From contig NZ_JZEX01000115.1 in the NCBI RefSeq assembly GCF_000969415.1, forward strand, positions 1 to 38,541: a DNA stretch of 38,541 bases. Reading direction: 5' to 3'. Of this stretch, positions 8,030 to 14,564 are shown piece by piece (position 1 is the first letter of the stretch; each line of letters starts with the position of its first letter). The stretch comes from Devosia geojensis (GTDB taxonomy: Bacteria > Pseudomonadota > Alphaproteobacteria > Rhizobiales > Devosiaceae). The position numbers were made by a program, and so were the translations under genes. The notes beneath the pieces were generated by a model. It saw only the letters and a program-made list of their open reading frames with translations. It was not told the origin of the DNA and ran no database searches.

Positions 8030-8407
8030 TTGGAACCGACCTATCTTACCCTTGAGGATGTGCTGGAGCTGCACCGGCGGCAGATTGCGCTTTATGGCGG
8101 CGCATCTGGCGTTCGCGATCTCGGATTGATCGAATCTGCCCTGCTGCGTCCGCAGACCGGTTACTACGCCGATCTCATCGAAGAGGCTGCGGCCCTATGG
8201 GAAAGCCTGGCGATGAACCACGGCTTCGTCGACGGCAACAAGCGGGTCGCCTTCGAAAGCGTGGACGTCTTTCTCGGACTCAATGGCTTTGAAATCGTCG
8301 CTGATCCCGATGACGTCATCGCCTTCATCTACCATCATCTCGAAGCCGGCACCTTCAACAAGGACGTGCTGGACGCCTGGCTACGGGGTGTCGTGACGGC
8401 CGGCTGA
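8030..8407 (+). CDS. Death-on-curing (Doc/Fic-fold) toxin with a TTG start
   Basis: A 125-residue Fic-fold protein of the Doc type. The family N-terminus (LTLEDVLELHRRQIALYGG) is followed by the active-site motif HGFVDGNKR at residues 64-72. Phage P1 Doc is a kinase that inactivates EF-Tu; the same activity is likely here but not shown. The motif has Gly-Asn where Doc of P1 has Ala-Asn, closer to the general Fic pattern, so nucleotidyl transfer cannot be excluded. The only start that keeps the family N-terminus is TTG at 8030, six bases after the antitoxin stop. A weak start may hold toxin production below antitoxin production. The pair forms one operon. Confidence 0.9.
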   Translation: MEPTYLTLEDVLELHRRQIALYGGASGVRDLGLIESALLRPQTGYYADLIEEAAALWESLAMNHGFVDGNKRVAFESVDVFLGLNGFEIVADPDDVIAFIYHHLEAGTFNKDVLDAWLRGVVTAG

Positions 8408-8424
8408 GCCGGCCGCCTTCTTCG

Positions 8425-9468
8425 TCAGGCTCCGGCCGCTTGCGGCGATGCGGCGGTGATGACGCCGACGGTGCGGGCGCGTACTTCCGGGGTGGCAAGG
8501 CACGTGGCGACGGCCTCGAAGCCCGGGGCGCCGGGATAGGGCGCGACGCGGGTCGGCGGGCTGTGGTTGGCCGGGCAGAGAATGATCGCTTCGTTCCGCG
8601 TGACGGCGGCAAGGTCGAGGATCGACGAGGAGCGCGTCATCAGGAAGAGGGGCCGCGCGCCGCCGCCGCGATGGCGCAGGCGCGCGATCAGCGCCTCCTG
8701 CGCCGCCCGGTCGAGGCCCTGCTCGACCATGTCAACGACGAGGGCGTTGGTGCCGCCATCATCCAGCTTGGCAAGGAGAGCAACGAGCGCCGGCGAGACG
8801 GTAGCGCCGTCCTCGACCAGCCAGGCAAGGCTCTCGTCGACGCGCGACTTCAAGGCGGTATCGGCGTCGAGCCGGATATAAGCCCCGGCGCTTTCGTTCT
8901 CGAGCCGATCGAGGCCGACAAAGGCAGCCTTGGGGAGGTTCTGCGCGATAGCCTTGGCGAGGCGGGTCTTGCCGCTGCCGAGAGGACCGATGATGTAAGT
9001 GAGCGGCGGCAGGCCAGAAAGCTCGAACCGTTCCCCGCCCCAGGGCCAGGGAAGCTCGAAGGAGAGATCGATCCCACCCACCGGGCGGACCAGCGGGACG
9101 AGCTCGCCCGCAATGGTCGGCCCGCCCTCGGCAAGCTGCGCGCGCACGGACCGCACCTTCTCGGCGGTCTCTACTAACCGGCGCACCTCGGCTTCGAGCA
9201 TGGATTGATGCGCCGCCAATGCCGGCTCGAGACTTCTGCCGTCACCTGCGATGACGCTTGCGATCTGCGAGAGGCTGAGGCCGAGCGCGCGCAATGCAGC
9301 GATCTCGGCGGCGCGGGCCATTTCGGCAGGTCCATAGGTGCGCCAGCCGGCGGCCGTGCGAACCGGCGCGACGAGGCCACGTTCTTCGTAGAGACGTAAT
9401 GCCTTAGGCGAGACGCCGAGGCGCCGCGCCGCTTCGGCGGGGTTGAGGAATTGGGCTGAGGAACTCAC
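8425..9468 (-). CDS. MerR-type regulator fused to an ABC/SMC-like P-loop domain
   Basis: A 347-residue protein. Residues 7-75 form a MerR winged helix-turn-helix (FLNPAEAARRLGVSPKALRLYEERGLV), followed by a coiled dimerisation helix to about 113. The rest is not a usual MerR effector domain: it has Walker A GPLGSGKT (161-168), a Walker B-like ALVVDM (242-247) followed by EQGLD resembling an ABC D-loop, and FLMTRSS (275-281) where an H-loop would sit. The residue after the Walker B aspartate is Met, not the catalytic Glu, so nucleotide binding is more certain than hydrolysis. It ends 17 bases after the toxin gene (convergent) and is divergent from arsR. Its target is unknown. Confidence 0.85.
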   Translation of the reverse strand: MSSSAQFLNPAEAARRLGVSPKALRLYEERGLVAPVRTAAGWRTYGPAEMARAAEIAALRALGLSLSQIASVIAGDGRSLEPALAAHQSMLEAEVRRLVETAEKVRSVRAQLAEGGPTIAGELVPLVRPVGGIDLSFELPWPWGGERFELSGLPPLTYIIGPLGSGKTRLAKAIAQNLPKAAFVGLDRLENESAGAYIRLDADTALKSRVDESLAWLVEDGATVSPALVALLAKLDDGGTNALVVDMVEQGLDRAAQEALIARLRHRGGGARPLFLMTRSSSILDLAAVTRNEAIILCPANHSPPTRVAPYPGAPGFEAVATCLATPEVRARTVGVITAASPQAAGA

Positions 9469-9544
9469 GAATCACCTCGTTTGTTGTGTGACCGCTGCCC
9501 TTATCGAGGCAGCCCCAAGGGCCGGAGCAAGTCTAATCTCGCGG

Positions 9545-9602
9545 TTGACACGGGTCGGCATTCGCTCTACTTAACAAATATGTTAATTAACGATCATGTT
9601 AA
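9545..9602 (+). promoter_or_regulatory. arsR promoter with two adjacent palindromic boxes
   Basis: A perfect -35 TTGACA lies at 9545-9550; TACTTA at 9568-9573, 17 bp on, is the likely though weak -10. Two boxes follow head to tail: TTAACA-AATA-TGTTAA at 9571-9586 and TTAACG-ATCA-TGTTAA at 9587-9602. The first is a perfect palindrome, the second has one mismatch. ArsR-family dimers bind such 12-2-12-like or shorter palindromes, so these are probable autoregulatory operators. Confidence 0.65.
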
Positions 9603-9606
9603 TCAC

Positions 9607-9954
9607 ATGCAGCCCGACCCCCTGACCCAGACGTTTTCGGCCCTTGCCGACCCCACCCGCCGCGCGATCCTGGCGCGGTTGGCAGAGGGTGAGGCGACGG
9701 TCAACGAGCTGGCCGAGCCTTTCGACATCAGCCTGCCGGCCATCTCGCGGCACCTCAAGGTCCTGGAGGCGGCCGGGCTCGTCTCGCGCACGCGCACGGC
9801 CCAGTGGCGGCCCTGCCGCATCGAGGCGGCGCCGTTGAAGGACGTCTCGACCTGGGTCGAGCGCTACCGGCGCCTGTGGGACGAGAGCTTCACCAGGATG
9901 GACGCTTACCTCACGCAACTGCAGAAAGGAGACCCCGATGCTCGCAAGAACTGA
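9607..9954 (+). CDS. ArsR-family winged-helix regulator
   Basis: A 115-residue metalloregulator-type repressor. The sequence QTFSALADPTRRAILARLAEGEATVNELAEPFDISLPAISRHLKVLEAAGLV is the typical ArsR DNA-binding domain of the subgroup that pairs with SRPBCC proteins; no cysteine metal site (ELCVCDL type) is visible, so it is probably not an arsenic sensor. The ATG at 9607 is preferred over the in-frame ATG at 9580, which sits inside the operator boxes, though no clear ribosome-binding site precedes either one. It overlaps the SRPBCC gene by 17 bases, and together with the GFA gene they form an operon. Confidence 0.88.
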   Translation: MQPDPLTQTFSALADPTRRAILARLAEGEATVNELAEPFDISLPAISRHLKVLEAAGLVSRTRTAQWRPCRIEAAPLKDVSTWVERYRRLWDESFTRMDAYLTQLQKGDPDARKN

Positions 9955-10408
9955 GAAGATGGCTGACGACGAGCTCGTCATCGAGCGCGTCTTCGATGCG
10001 CCCGTCGCCCTCGTCTGGCGCATCTGGAGCGATCCCGAGCACTTGAAGCGCTGGTTCGGACCGGCCGATTTCACCTGCCCCGTGTTCGAGCTCGATTTCC
10101 GCGAGGGCGGAACGTACCGCGCCATGATCCACGCCGACAAATACGGCGATTCCTGGTTCGGCGGCACGTTCGCGCAGATCCGGCCCAACGAGAAGATCGT
10201 GATGAGCTTTGCCTGGGAGGAAGGCTCTGGCGAAACGCACGACACCACCATCACCGTCACCTTCGCCGAGAAGGACGGCAGGACGGTGCAGCGCTTCCGC
10301 CAGGCCCCCTTCCCCGATGTCGAGAGCCGCGACAGCCACTATGACGGCTGGAGCGAATGCCTCGACAAGGGCCTCGCCTATGGCGAGCGGCTGGCCGGGG
10401 AGGCTTGA
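9938..10408 (+). CDS. SRPBCC domain protein (AHSA1-like)
   Basis: A 156-residue START/SRPBCC-fold protein of the AHSA1 family: ERVFDAPVALVWRIWSDPEHLKRWFGP near the N-terminus is the family signature, and DGWSECLDKGLAYGERL forms the long C-terminal helix. These proteins bind hydrophobic ligands; no specific activity is known for this kind. The ATG at 9938 overlaps the arsR stop by 17 bases and has AAAGGAGA at 9925-9932, so the two genes are translationally linked. ArsR-SRPBCC pairs are common in soil and marine bacteria, where the regulator is thought to control its partner. Confidence 0.9.
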   Translation: MLARTEKMADDELVIERVFDAPVALVWRIWSDPEHLKRWFGPADFTCPVFELDFREGGTYRAMIHADKYGDSWFGGTFAQIRPNEKIVMSFAWEEGSGETHDTTITVTFAEKDGRTVQRFRQAPFPDVESRDSHYDGWSECLDKGLAYGERLAGEA

Positions 10409-10411
10409 GGC

Positions 10412-10831
10412 ATGAAGACGACCTATCACGACTCCTGCCATTGCGGGGCGGTGCGCTATGCGGCCGCCCTCGACCTTTCCGAAGGCGTGCGGCGGTGCAA
10501 TTGCAGCTATTGCGCCAAGACCCGCTACGCCAAGGCGTTCACCGGCGACGACGAGCTGACGATCCTCGCCGGAAAGGAGATGCTCGCCGATTATCGGGGC
10601 CCGGATTCGGTCTGGCCTGAAGACCACATTCATCACCGCTTTTGCACGCGCTGCGGCGTGCAGGTCTTCTCGCGCGGCTATCTGGAGAATTTCGGCGGCT
10701 GGTTCTACGCGGTCAACACCGCGACCCTCGACGATGCGAGCGACGAGGAACTGGCGGCCGCCCCGATCATCTACGAGAACGGGCGCGAGGACAGGCAGGA
10801 GGAAGCGCCGGCGGTCACCTCATATCTCTAG
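10412..10831 (+). CDS. GFA family zinc protein
   Basis: A 139-residue member of the glutathione-dependent formaldehyde-activating enzyme (GFA/CENP-V) fold. The full set of zinc ligands is present: C9 and C11 (CHCGAV), C29, C31 and C34 (CNCSYC), C78 and C81 (CTRC). Despite the name, most members have no proven formaldehyde activity, so the substrate is open. It begins three bases after the SRPBCC stop codon and is the last gene of that operon. A second GFA protein of similar size is encoded at 33794-34156. Confidence 0.88.
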   Translation: MKTTYHDSCHCGAVRYAAALDLSEGVRRCNCSYCAKTRYAKAFTGDDELTILAGKEMLADYRGPDSVWPEDHIHHRFCTRCGVQVFSRGYLENFGGWFYAVNTATLDDASDEELAAAPIIYENGREDRQEEAPAVTSYL

Positions 10832-10921
10832 GCGCCCCGCCCTGTCGAAACGCGAACTTATCCCCGCGCTTGCGGGCGTCCTTAGACTGGCCGGCAAAGA
10901 CCCTTTGAAAGGATCCTGTCC

Positions 10922-11959
10922 ATGGACCAGACCGCCCGCCTCAATCTTCCCTTCATCCTCTCGGCCCAGGCCCAGAAGCACGTGACCCACAACGAGGCGC
11001 TGCTGGCGCTCGACGCGCTGGTGCAGCCGGTGGTCGCGAGCCGCAGCGTCGCGTCGCCACCGGCGAGCCCGCTTCTTGGCGAGGCCTATATCGTGGCCGA
11101 CGGCGCCGGCGGCGCCTGGGCCGGGCACGACCGCGAGATCGCGGTCTGGCGGTCCGGCGCCTGGGTGTTCCACGATCCGGCGGGCGGCTGGCAGGCCTAT
11201 GTGGAGGACGCGCGCGAGCTCGTCGTCTTCCAGGCCGGCGCCTGGGTGGCGCTTGCCGGGAACGGCGCCGGCGGCGTGCCGCGCCTCGGCGTCAACGCGT
11301 CGGCCGACGCCACCAACCGCCTTGCCGTTTCCTCGCCGGCCACGCTTCTCAACCATGCCGGCGCCGGCCATCAGCTCAAGCTCAACAAAGCGGCGGCCGG
11401 CGACACGGCGAGCCTCCTCTTCCAGAGCAACTGGAGCGGGCACGCCGAAATGGGTCTTGCCGGCGACAACCACTGGCGTCTCAAGGTCAGCCCCGACGGC
11501 GGCGCGTGGATCGAGGCGCTCTCCGTCAACAACGCCACCGGCGCCATCGCCGTCGCCGGCACGCTGCGTCCGGCGGCGGACAATGCGGCGACCCTCGGGG
11601 CGAGCGGCGCGCGCTGGAGCGCGGTGTGGGCGGCGACCGGCACCATCCAGACCTCCGACGTACGGCAGAAGGCCGACATCGCGCCCAGCGACATGGGGCT
11701 CGGGTTCGTCATGGCGCTGGAGCCCGTGCGCTACCGCTGGAAGGACGGCGCGCGTCCGCACTACGGGCTTCTCGCCCAGCAGGTGAAGACTGCGCTCGAC
11801 CGATTGGGCGTCACCGATTTCGCCGGCTACGTGAAGGCCGACCCGCAAGATCCCGAGAGCGAGGAGGGCCTGCGCTATGGCGAGTTCATCGCGCCGCTGA
11901 TCGCGGCCGTGCAGGAACTCGCCGGGCGGGTGGAAGCGCTGGAGCGCGGCAGGGGTTGA
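10922..11959 (+). CDS. DUF2793 protein with C-terminal S74 intramolecular chaperone (phage tail-fibre type)
   Basis: A 345-residue phage-type protein. The N-terminal ~110 residues (LNLPFILSAQAQKHVTHNEALLALDALV) match DUF2793, found in tail and gene-transfer-agent proteins of Alphaproteobacteria. The middle is a Gly/Ala-rich beta region. From about 240, TSDVRQKADI, with S245 and K250 in the S-D-x-R-x-K arrangement, starts an S74-type endosialidase chaperone that normally cleaves itself off after trimer assembly; LEPVRYRWKDG and HYGLLAQQV are also typical. A ribosome-binding AAAGGA precedes the ATG. No other phage gene lies nearby, so it is an orphan: a domesticated fibre, a lone gene-transfer-agent component or a relic. 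Confidence 0.88.
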   Translation: MDQTARLNLPFILSAQAQKHVTHNEALLALDALVQPVVASRSVASPPASPLLGEAYIVADGAGGAWAGHDREIAVWRSGAWVFHDPAGGWQAYVEDARELVVFQAGAWVALAGNGAGGVPRLGVNASADATNRLAVSSPATLLNHAGAGHQLKLNKAAAGDTASLLFQSNWSGHAEMGLAGDNHWRLKVSPDGGAWIEALSVNNATGAIAVAGTLRPAADNAATLGASGARWSAVWAATGTIQTSDVRQKADIAPSDMGLGFVMALEPVRYRWKDGARPHYGLLAQQVKTALDRLGVTDFAGYVKADPQDPESEEGLRYGEFIAPLIAAVQELAGRVEALERGRG

Positions 11960-12275
11960 GAGCGCGAGCGGGTGGCCAAGGCCCATATCCACCATTCCAC
12001 AACCGGGTCATCCCCGCGAAAGCGGGGACCTCTGTTCTTCCTTGCCAATCCTTAACGGAGGTTCCCGCTTTCGCGGGAATGACCCTGTGGGAGGACAGGG
12101 TCATCGCCTGTGGCACGAGTTCCCTTCTCCCCTTGAGGGAGAAGGTGCCCGAAGGGCGGATGAGGGGTCTGCGATGCCGCCGCAGGCTCTTGTGTTGCGG
12201 CGGCATCGCAGATCCCCTCACCCTGATTTTCCGCTGAACGCGCAAATCTGCCCTCTCCCGCAAGGGGAGAGGGCC
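11960..12275. repeat. Non-coding region filled by two palindromic repeat elements
   Basis: The gap between the tail-fibre gene and tetR has no gene. At 12005-12032 and 12058-12085 are inverted copies of a GTCATCCCCGCGAAAGCGGGGACC-like palindrome (GAAA loop), related to that at 2003-2166. At 12162-12183 and 12197-12219 a 22 bp arm and its reverse complement (one extra base) form a long hairpin with a 13-base loop. Flanking words ccccttgag...gagaagg and the mirror cgcaaggggagaggg resemble common alphaproteobacterial extragenic repeats. Confidence 0.8.
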
Positions 12276-12863
12276 TCACGTCTTCAACCCCCGGACCAGC
12301 GCGCGCATCGCTTTGCGATAATCGGGCATCGTCGCTTCGTCGGCCATGGCCGCGCGGTCGAACATCGCGCCGACGAGGCGCGCCAGGGGTTCGAGCGGCA
12401 GGTCGCGGATGGCCTTGGCGTCCATGGCCGCGCCGAGCCCCTCGATGAGCGTGCGCAGGCTATGGCGCGCATCGATCGCGTCGAGCTCGTCGCGGCCGAG
12501 CACCGCCGGGGCGTCGACGAGCAGGATGCGGCGCCGGCCGGGATCCTGCATGGCGGTGAGGAAGGCGTCTCCCCCCTGCAGCAGCGCCTTGACCGGCCCC
12601 GGCTCCTCGTCGGTCCCGGCGGCCGCCTCGATGCTCATGGCAAGGATCAGATGCTCCTCCTCGACGACCGTGCGGAAGAGGGCGGTCTTGTCGGCGAAGT
12701 GATGGTAGAGCGCCCCGCGCGTCACGCCTGCCGCCGCCGCGACCTCGGGCGTGCTGGTCGCGGCAAATCCCTTCTCGGCAAAAAGCCGGCGCGCAGCGCT
12801 GACGAGCCTGGCTTTCGTGGCTTCCCGCCGCGTCGACTGGCTCCTGCGATTCGCTTCTTGCAT
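12276..12863 (-). CDS. TetR/AcrR family repressor
   Basis: A 195-residue one-component repressor. The N-terminal helix-turn-helix (ATKARLVSAARRLFAEKGFAATSTPEVAAAAGVTRGALYHHFADKTALF, residues about 15-63) is canonical; the C-terminal ligand domain is not assignable. The gene is divergent from the VOC gene, with only 59 bases between start codons, and twin palindromes fill this gap. It therefore probably represses itself and the VOC gene. The ATG at 12863 directly abuts the first palindrome, so binding would also block ribosome access in the DNA sense (promoter occlusion). No better downstream start precedes the DNA-binding domain. Confidence 0.9.
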   Translation of the reverse strand: MQEANRRSQSTRREATKARLVSAARRLFAEKGFAATSTPEVAAAAGVTRGALYHHFADKTALFRTVVEEEHLILAMSIEAAAGTDEEPGPVKALLQGGDAFLTAMQDPGRRRILLVDAPAVLGRDELDAIDARHSLRTLIEGLGAAMDAKAIRDLPLEPLARLVGAMFDRAAMADEATMPDYRKAMRALVRGLKT

Positions 12864-12907
12864 ACATGCAGCCTGTATGTTAGAGAAGATACATGCAGAC
12901 TGTATGT
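12864..12907. promoter_or_regulatory. Twin TetR operator boxes
   Basis: Two 17 bp near-palindromes, ACATGCAG-C-CTGTATGT (12864-12880) and ACATGCAG-A-CTGTATGT (12891-12907), differ only at the central base and are 27 bp apart centre to centre. They fill the 59 bp gap between tetR and the VOC gene, the typical place for TetR-family operators. Confidence 0.8.
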
Positions 12908-12922
12908 CAACGGAGCGAGGAA

Positions 12923-13348
12923 ATGAAGGCCCAATCGCAGATCACCGCGCATTATCCCGTGCTTCTGGTGGAAAACGTCGGCGAAACCGCCGCGTTCTAT
13001 GAGACGCATTTCGGCTTCACCCGCCAGTTCGATGCCGATTGGTACGTGCACATGGCGCGCGAGGATGACGGCAAGACCCACCAGATGGCGATCATGCGCT
13101 TCGACCACGACACCATCCCTGAGCCCGGCCGCAGGCCGACGCAGGGGCTGATCGTCAACGTGGAAGTCTCGGACGTCGATGCCGTGCACGCACGGATGCA
13201 GGCGGCGGGCGTCACCATGCTGCAGCCGCTGCGCAGCGAGAAGTTCGGCCAGCGCCACTTCATCGCCGCCGATCCCAACGACGTCCTCGTCGACGTCATC
13301 ACGCCCATCCCGTTCGATCCGGAATGGCTGGCCGGGCAGGGCATGTGA
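12923..13348 (+). CDS. VOC/glyoxalase-fold protein
   Basis: A 141-residue single-domain member of the vicinal oxygen chelate superfamily ([34 protein letters not shown], later [18 protein letters not shown]). Members include glyoxalases, bleomycin-type resistance proteins and extradiol dioxygenases. Metal ligands are not securely placed from sequence alone, so the activity is open. The ATG at 12923 follows GCGAGGAA and lies 15 bases after the second operator box, so TetR binding should control it directly. Induction by the TetR ligand, perhaps the VOC substrate, is the simple inference. Confidence 0.87.
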   Translation: MKAQSQITAHYPVLLVENVGETAAFYETHFGFTRQFDADWYVHMAREDDGKTHQMAIMRFDHDTIPEPGRRPTQGLIVNVEVSDVDAVHARMQAAGVTMLQPLRSEKFGQRHFIAADPNDVLVDVITPIPFDPEWLAGQGM

Positions 13349-13390
13349 ACGGCTTCTGGTGCTGGCGCGGAATGCCCTCCTCCTCTATGC

Positions 13391-13406
13391 TGACGTACGT
13401 ACGTCA
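13391..13406. promoter_or_regulatory. 16 bp perfect palindrome upstream of the Gfo/Idh gene
   Basis: TGACGTACGTACGTCA is a perfect inverted repeat 57 bases before the oxidoreductase start codon, in a 115 bp gap. The position and symmetry suit an operator for a dimeric regulator; no regulator gene is adjacent, so a distant one would be required. Confidence 0.5.
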
Positions 13407-13463
13407 TGGCGGCGAGTCGGCCGCCCGGCGACGAGAGACAGCCTCGGGAGGAGGGCACCACAA

Positions 13464-14564
13464 ATGACGGACGGCAGGCGGCTTGGCATCGGCATCATCG
13501 GCACGGGCAACATCTCATCGGCCTATCTCAAGGCCATGCTCGGGCGCGACGGTTTACCGGGCTTTCCGGTGCTCGACCTCAAGGGCCTTGCCGACATGCG
13601 TCCCGAGGTCGCGGCAGCCCGCGCGACCGAGTTCGGCCTCGAGGCCATGAGCATCGAGGCGATGCTCGCCGATCCCGAGATCGCGCTCATCGTCAATCTC
13701 ACCATCCCGCGCGCCCACGTCGAGGTGGGGTTGCGCGCACTCGAGGCCGGCAAGCACGTCTATTCTGAAAAGCCGCTCGGCGTCGCCTTCGCCGAGGGCC
13801 AGCGCCTGGTCGAAGCGGCCAAGGCCAGGGGGCTGCGCGTCGGCTCGGCGCCCGACACCTTCCTCGGCGGCGCCCATCAGCAGGCGCGCGCGGTCGTCGA
13901 CAGCGGCGCCATCGGCCGGCCGGTCGGCGGCACCGCGTTCATGATGATCCCCGGCCATGAGAGCTGGCACCCGGACCCGGCTTTCTACTACGATATCGGC
14001 GGCGGCCCGATGCTCGACATGGGCCCCTACTACATCACCGATCTCGTCAACCTCCTGGGGCCTGTGGAGCGGGTCGTCGCCATCAGCTCGACGGCGCGGA
14101 CCGAGCGCACCATCACCAGCGAGCCGAAGCGCGGCCAGACCGTGCCGGTAAAGATCGCCACGCACATCACCGGCTCGCTCGGCTTCGTCAACGGCGCGGT
14201 GGTGCAGATCGCCATGAGCTTCGACGTGGCCGGCCATAAGCACGTGCCGCTCGAGATCTACGGAACCGAGGCGAGCCTGATCGTCCCCGATCCCAACAAT
14301 TTCGGCGGCGGGCTGGAGATCAAGAAGCCTGGGCGCAACGAGCCCTGGGTCGAGGTGCCGGTGGAAAAGCCCTATGCCGACGGCAACTACCGCTCGCTCG
14401 GCGTCGCCGACATGGCGCAGGGAATCCTCGACGATCGCCCGCACCGGGCAAACGGCGACCTGGCGCTCCACGTCCTCGAAGTCATGGAAGCCTTCGAGAC
14501 CGCCTCGCGCGAAGGCCGCGCCGTCGACATCACCACCCGCCCCGAGCGCCCCGGGGCGCTATGA
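13464..14564 (+). CDS. Gfo/Idh/MocA family oxidoreductase
   Basis: A 366-residue NAD(P)-dependent sugar or inositol dehydrogenase-type protein. The N-terminal Rossmann fold has GIIGTGNIS (about residues 9-17), the conserved EKPLG motif is near 100, and YYDIGGGPMLDMGPYYITDL marks the C-terminal catalytic half, which carries the family's lysine/aspartate/histidine sites. Many relatives act on sugars within catabolic clusters, but no transporter is next to it here. GGAGGAGGG lies upstream of the ATG at 13464. It converges with the glycosyltransferase and the two reading frames overlap by a few bases at their stop codons. Confidence 0.9.
   Translation: MTDGRRLGIGIIGTGNISSAYLKAMLGRDGLPGFPVLDLKGLADMRPEVAAARATEFGLEAMSIEAMLADPEIALIVNLTIPRAHVEVGLRALEAGKHVYSEKPLGVAFAEGQRLVEAAKARGLRVGSAPDTFLGGAHQQARAVVDSGAIGRPVGGTAFMMIPGHESWHPDPAFYYDIGGGPMLDMGPYYITDLVNLLGPVERVVAISSTARTERTITSEPKRGQTVPVKIATHITGSLGFVNGAVVQIAMSFDVAGHKHVPLEIYGTEASLIVPDPNNFGGGLEIKKPGRNEPWVEVPVEKPYADGNYRSLGVADMAQGILDDRPHRANGDLALHVLEVMEAFETASREGRAVDITTRPERPGAL

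Noticed and set aside
9481..9606. Extended start of arsR at or before 9580
   Set aside because: The extension crosses the promoter and both operator boxes; the family N-terminus begins around 9607. A start at 9580 remains possible only if transcription is leaderless.
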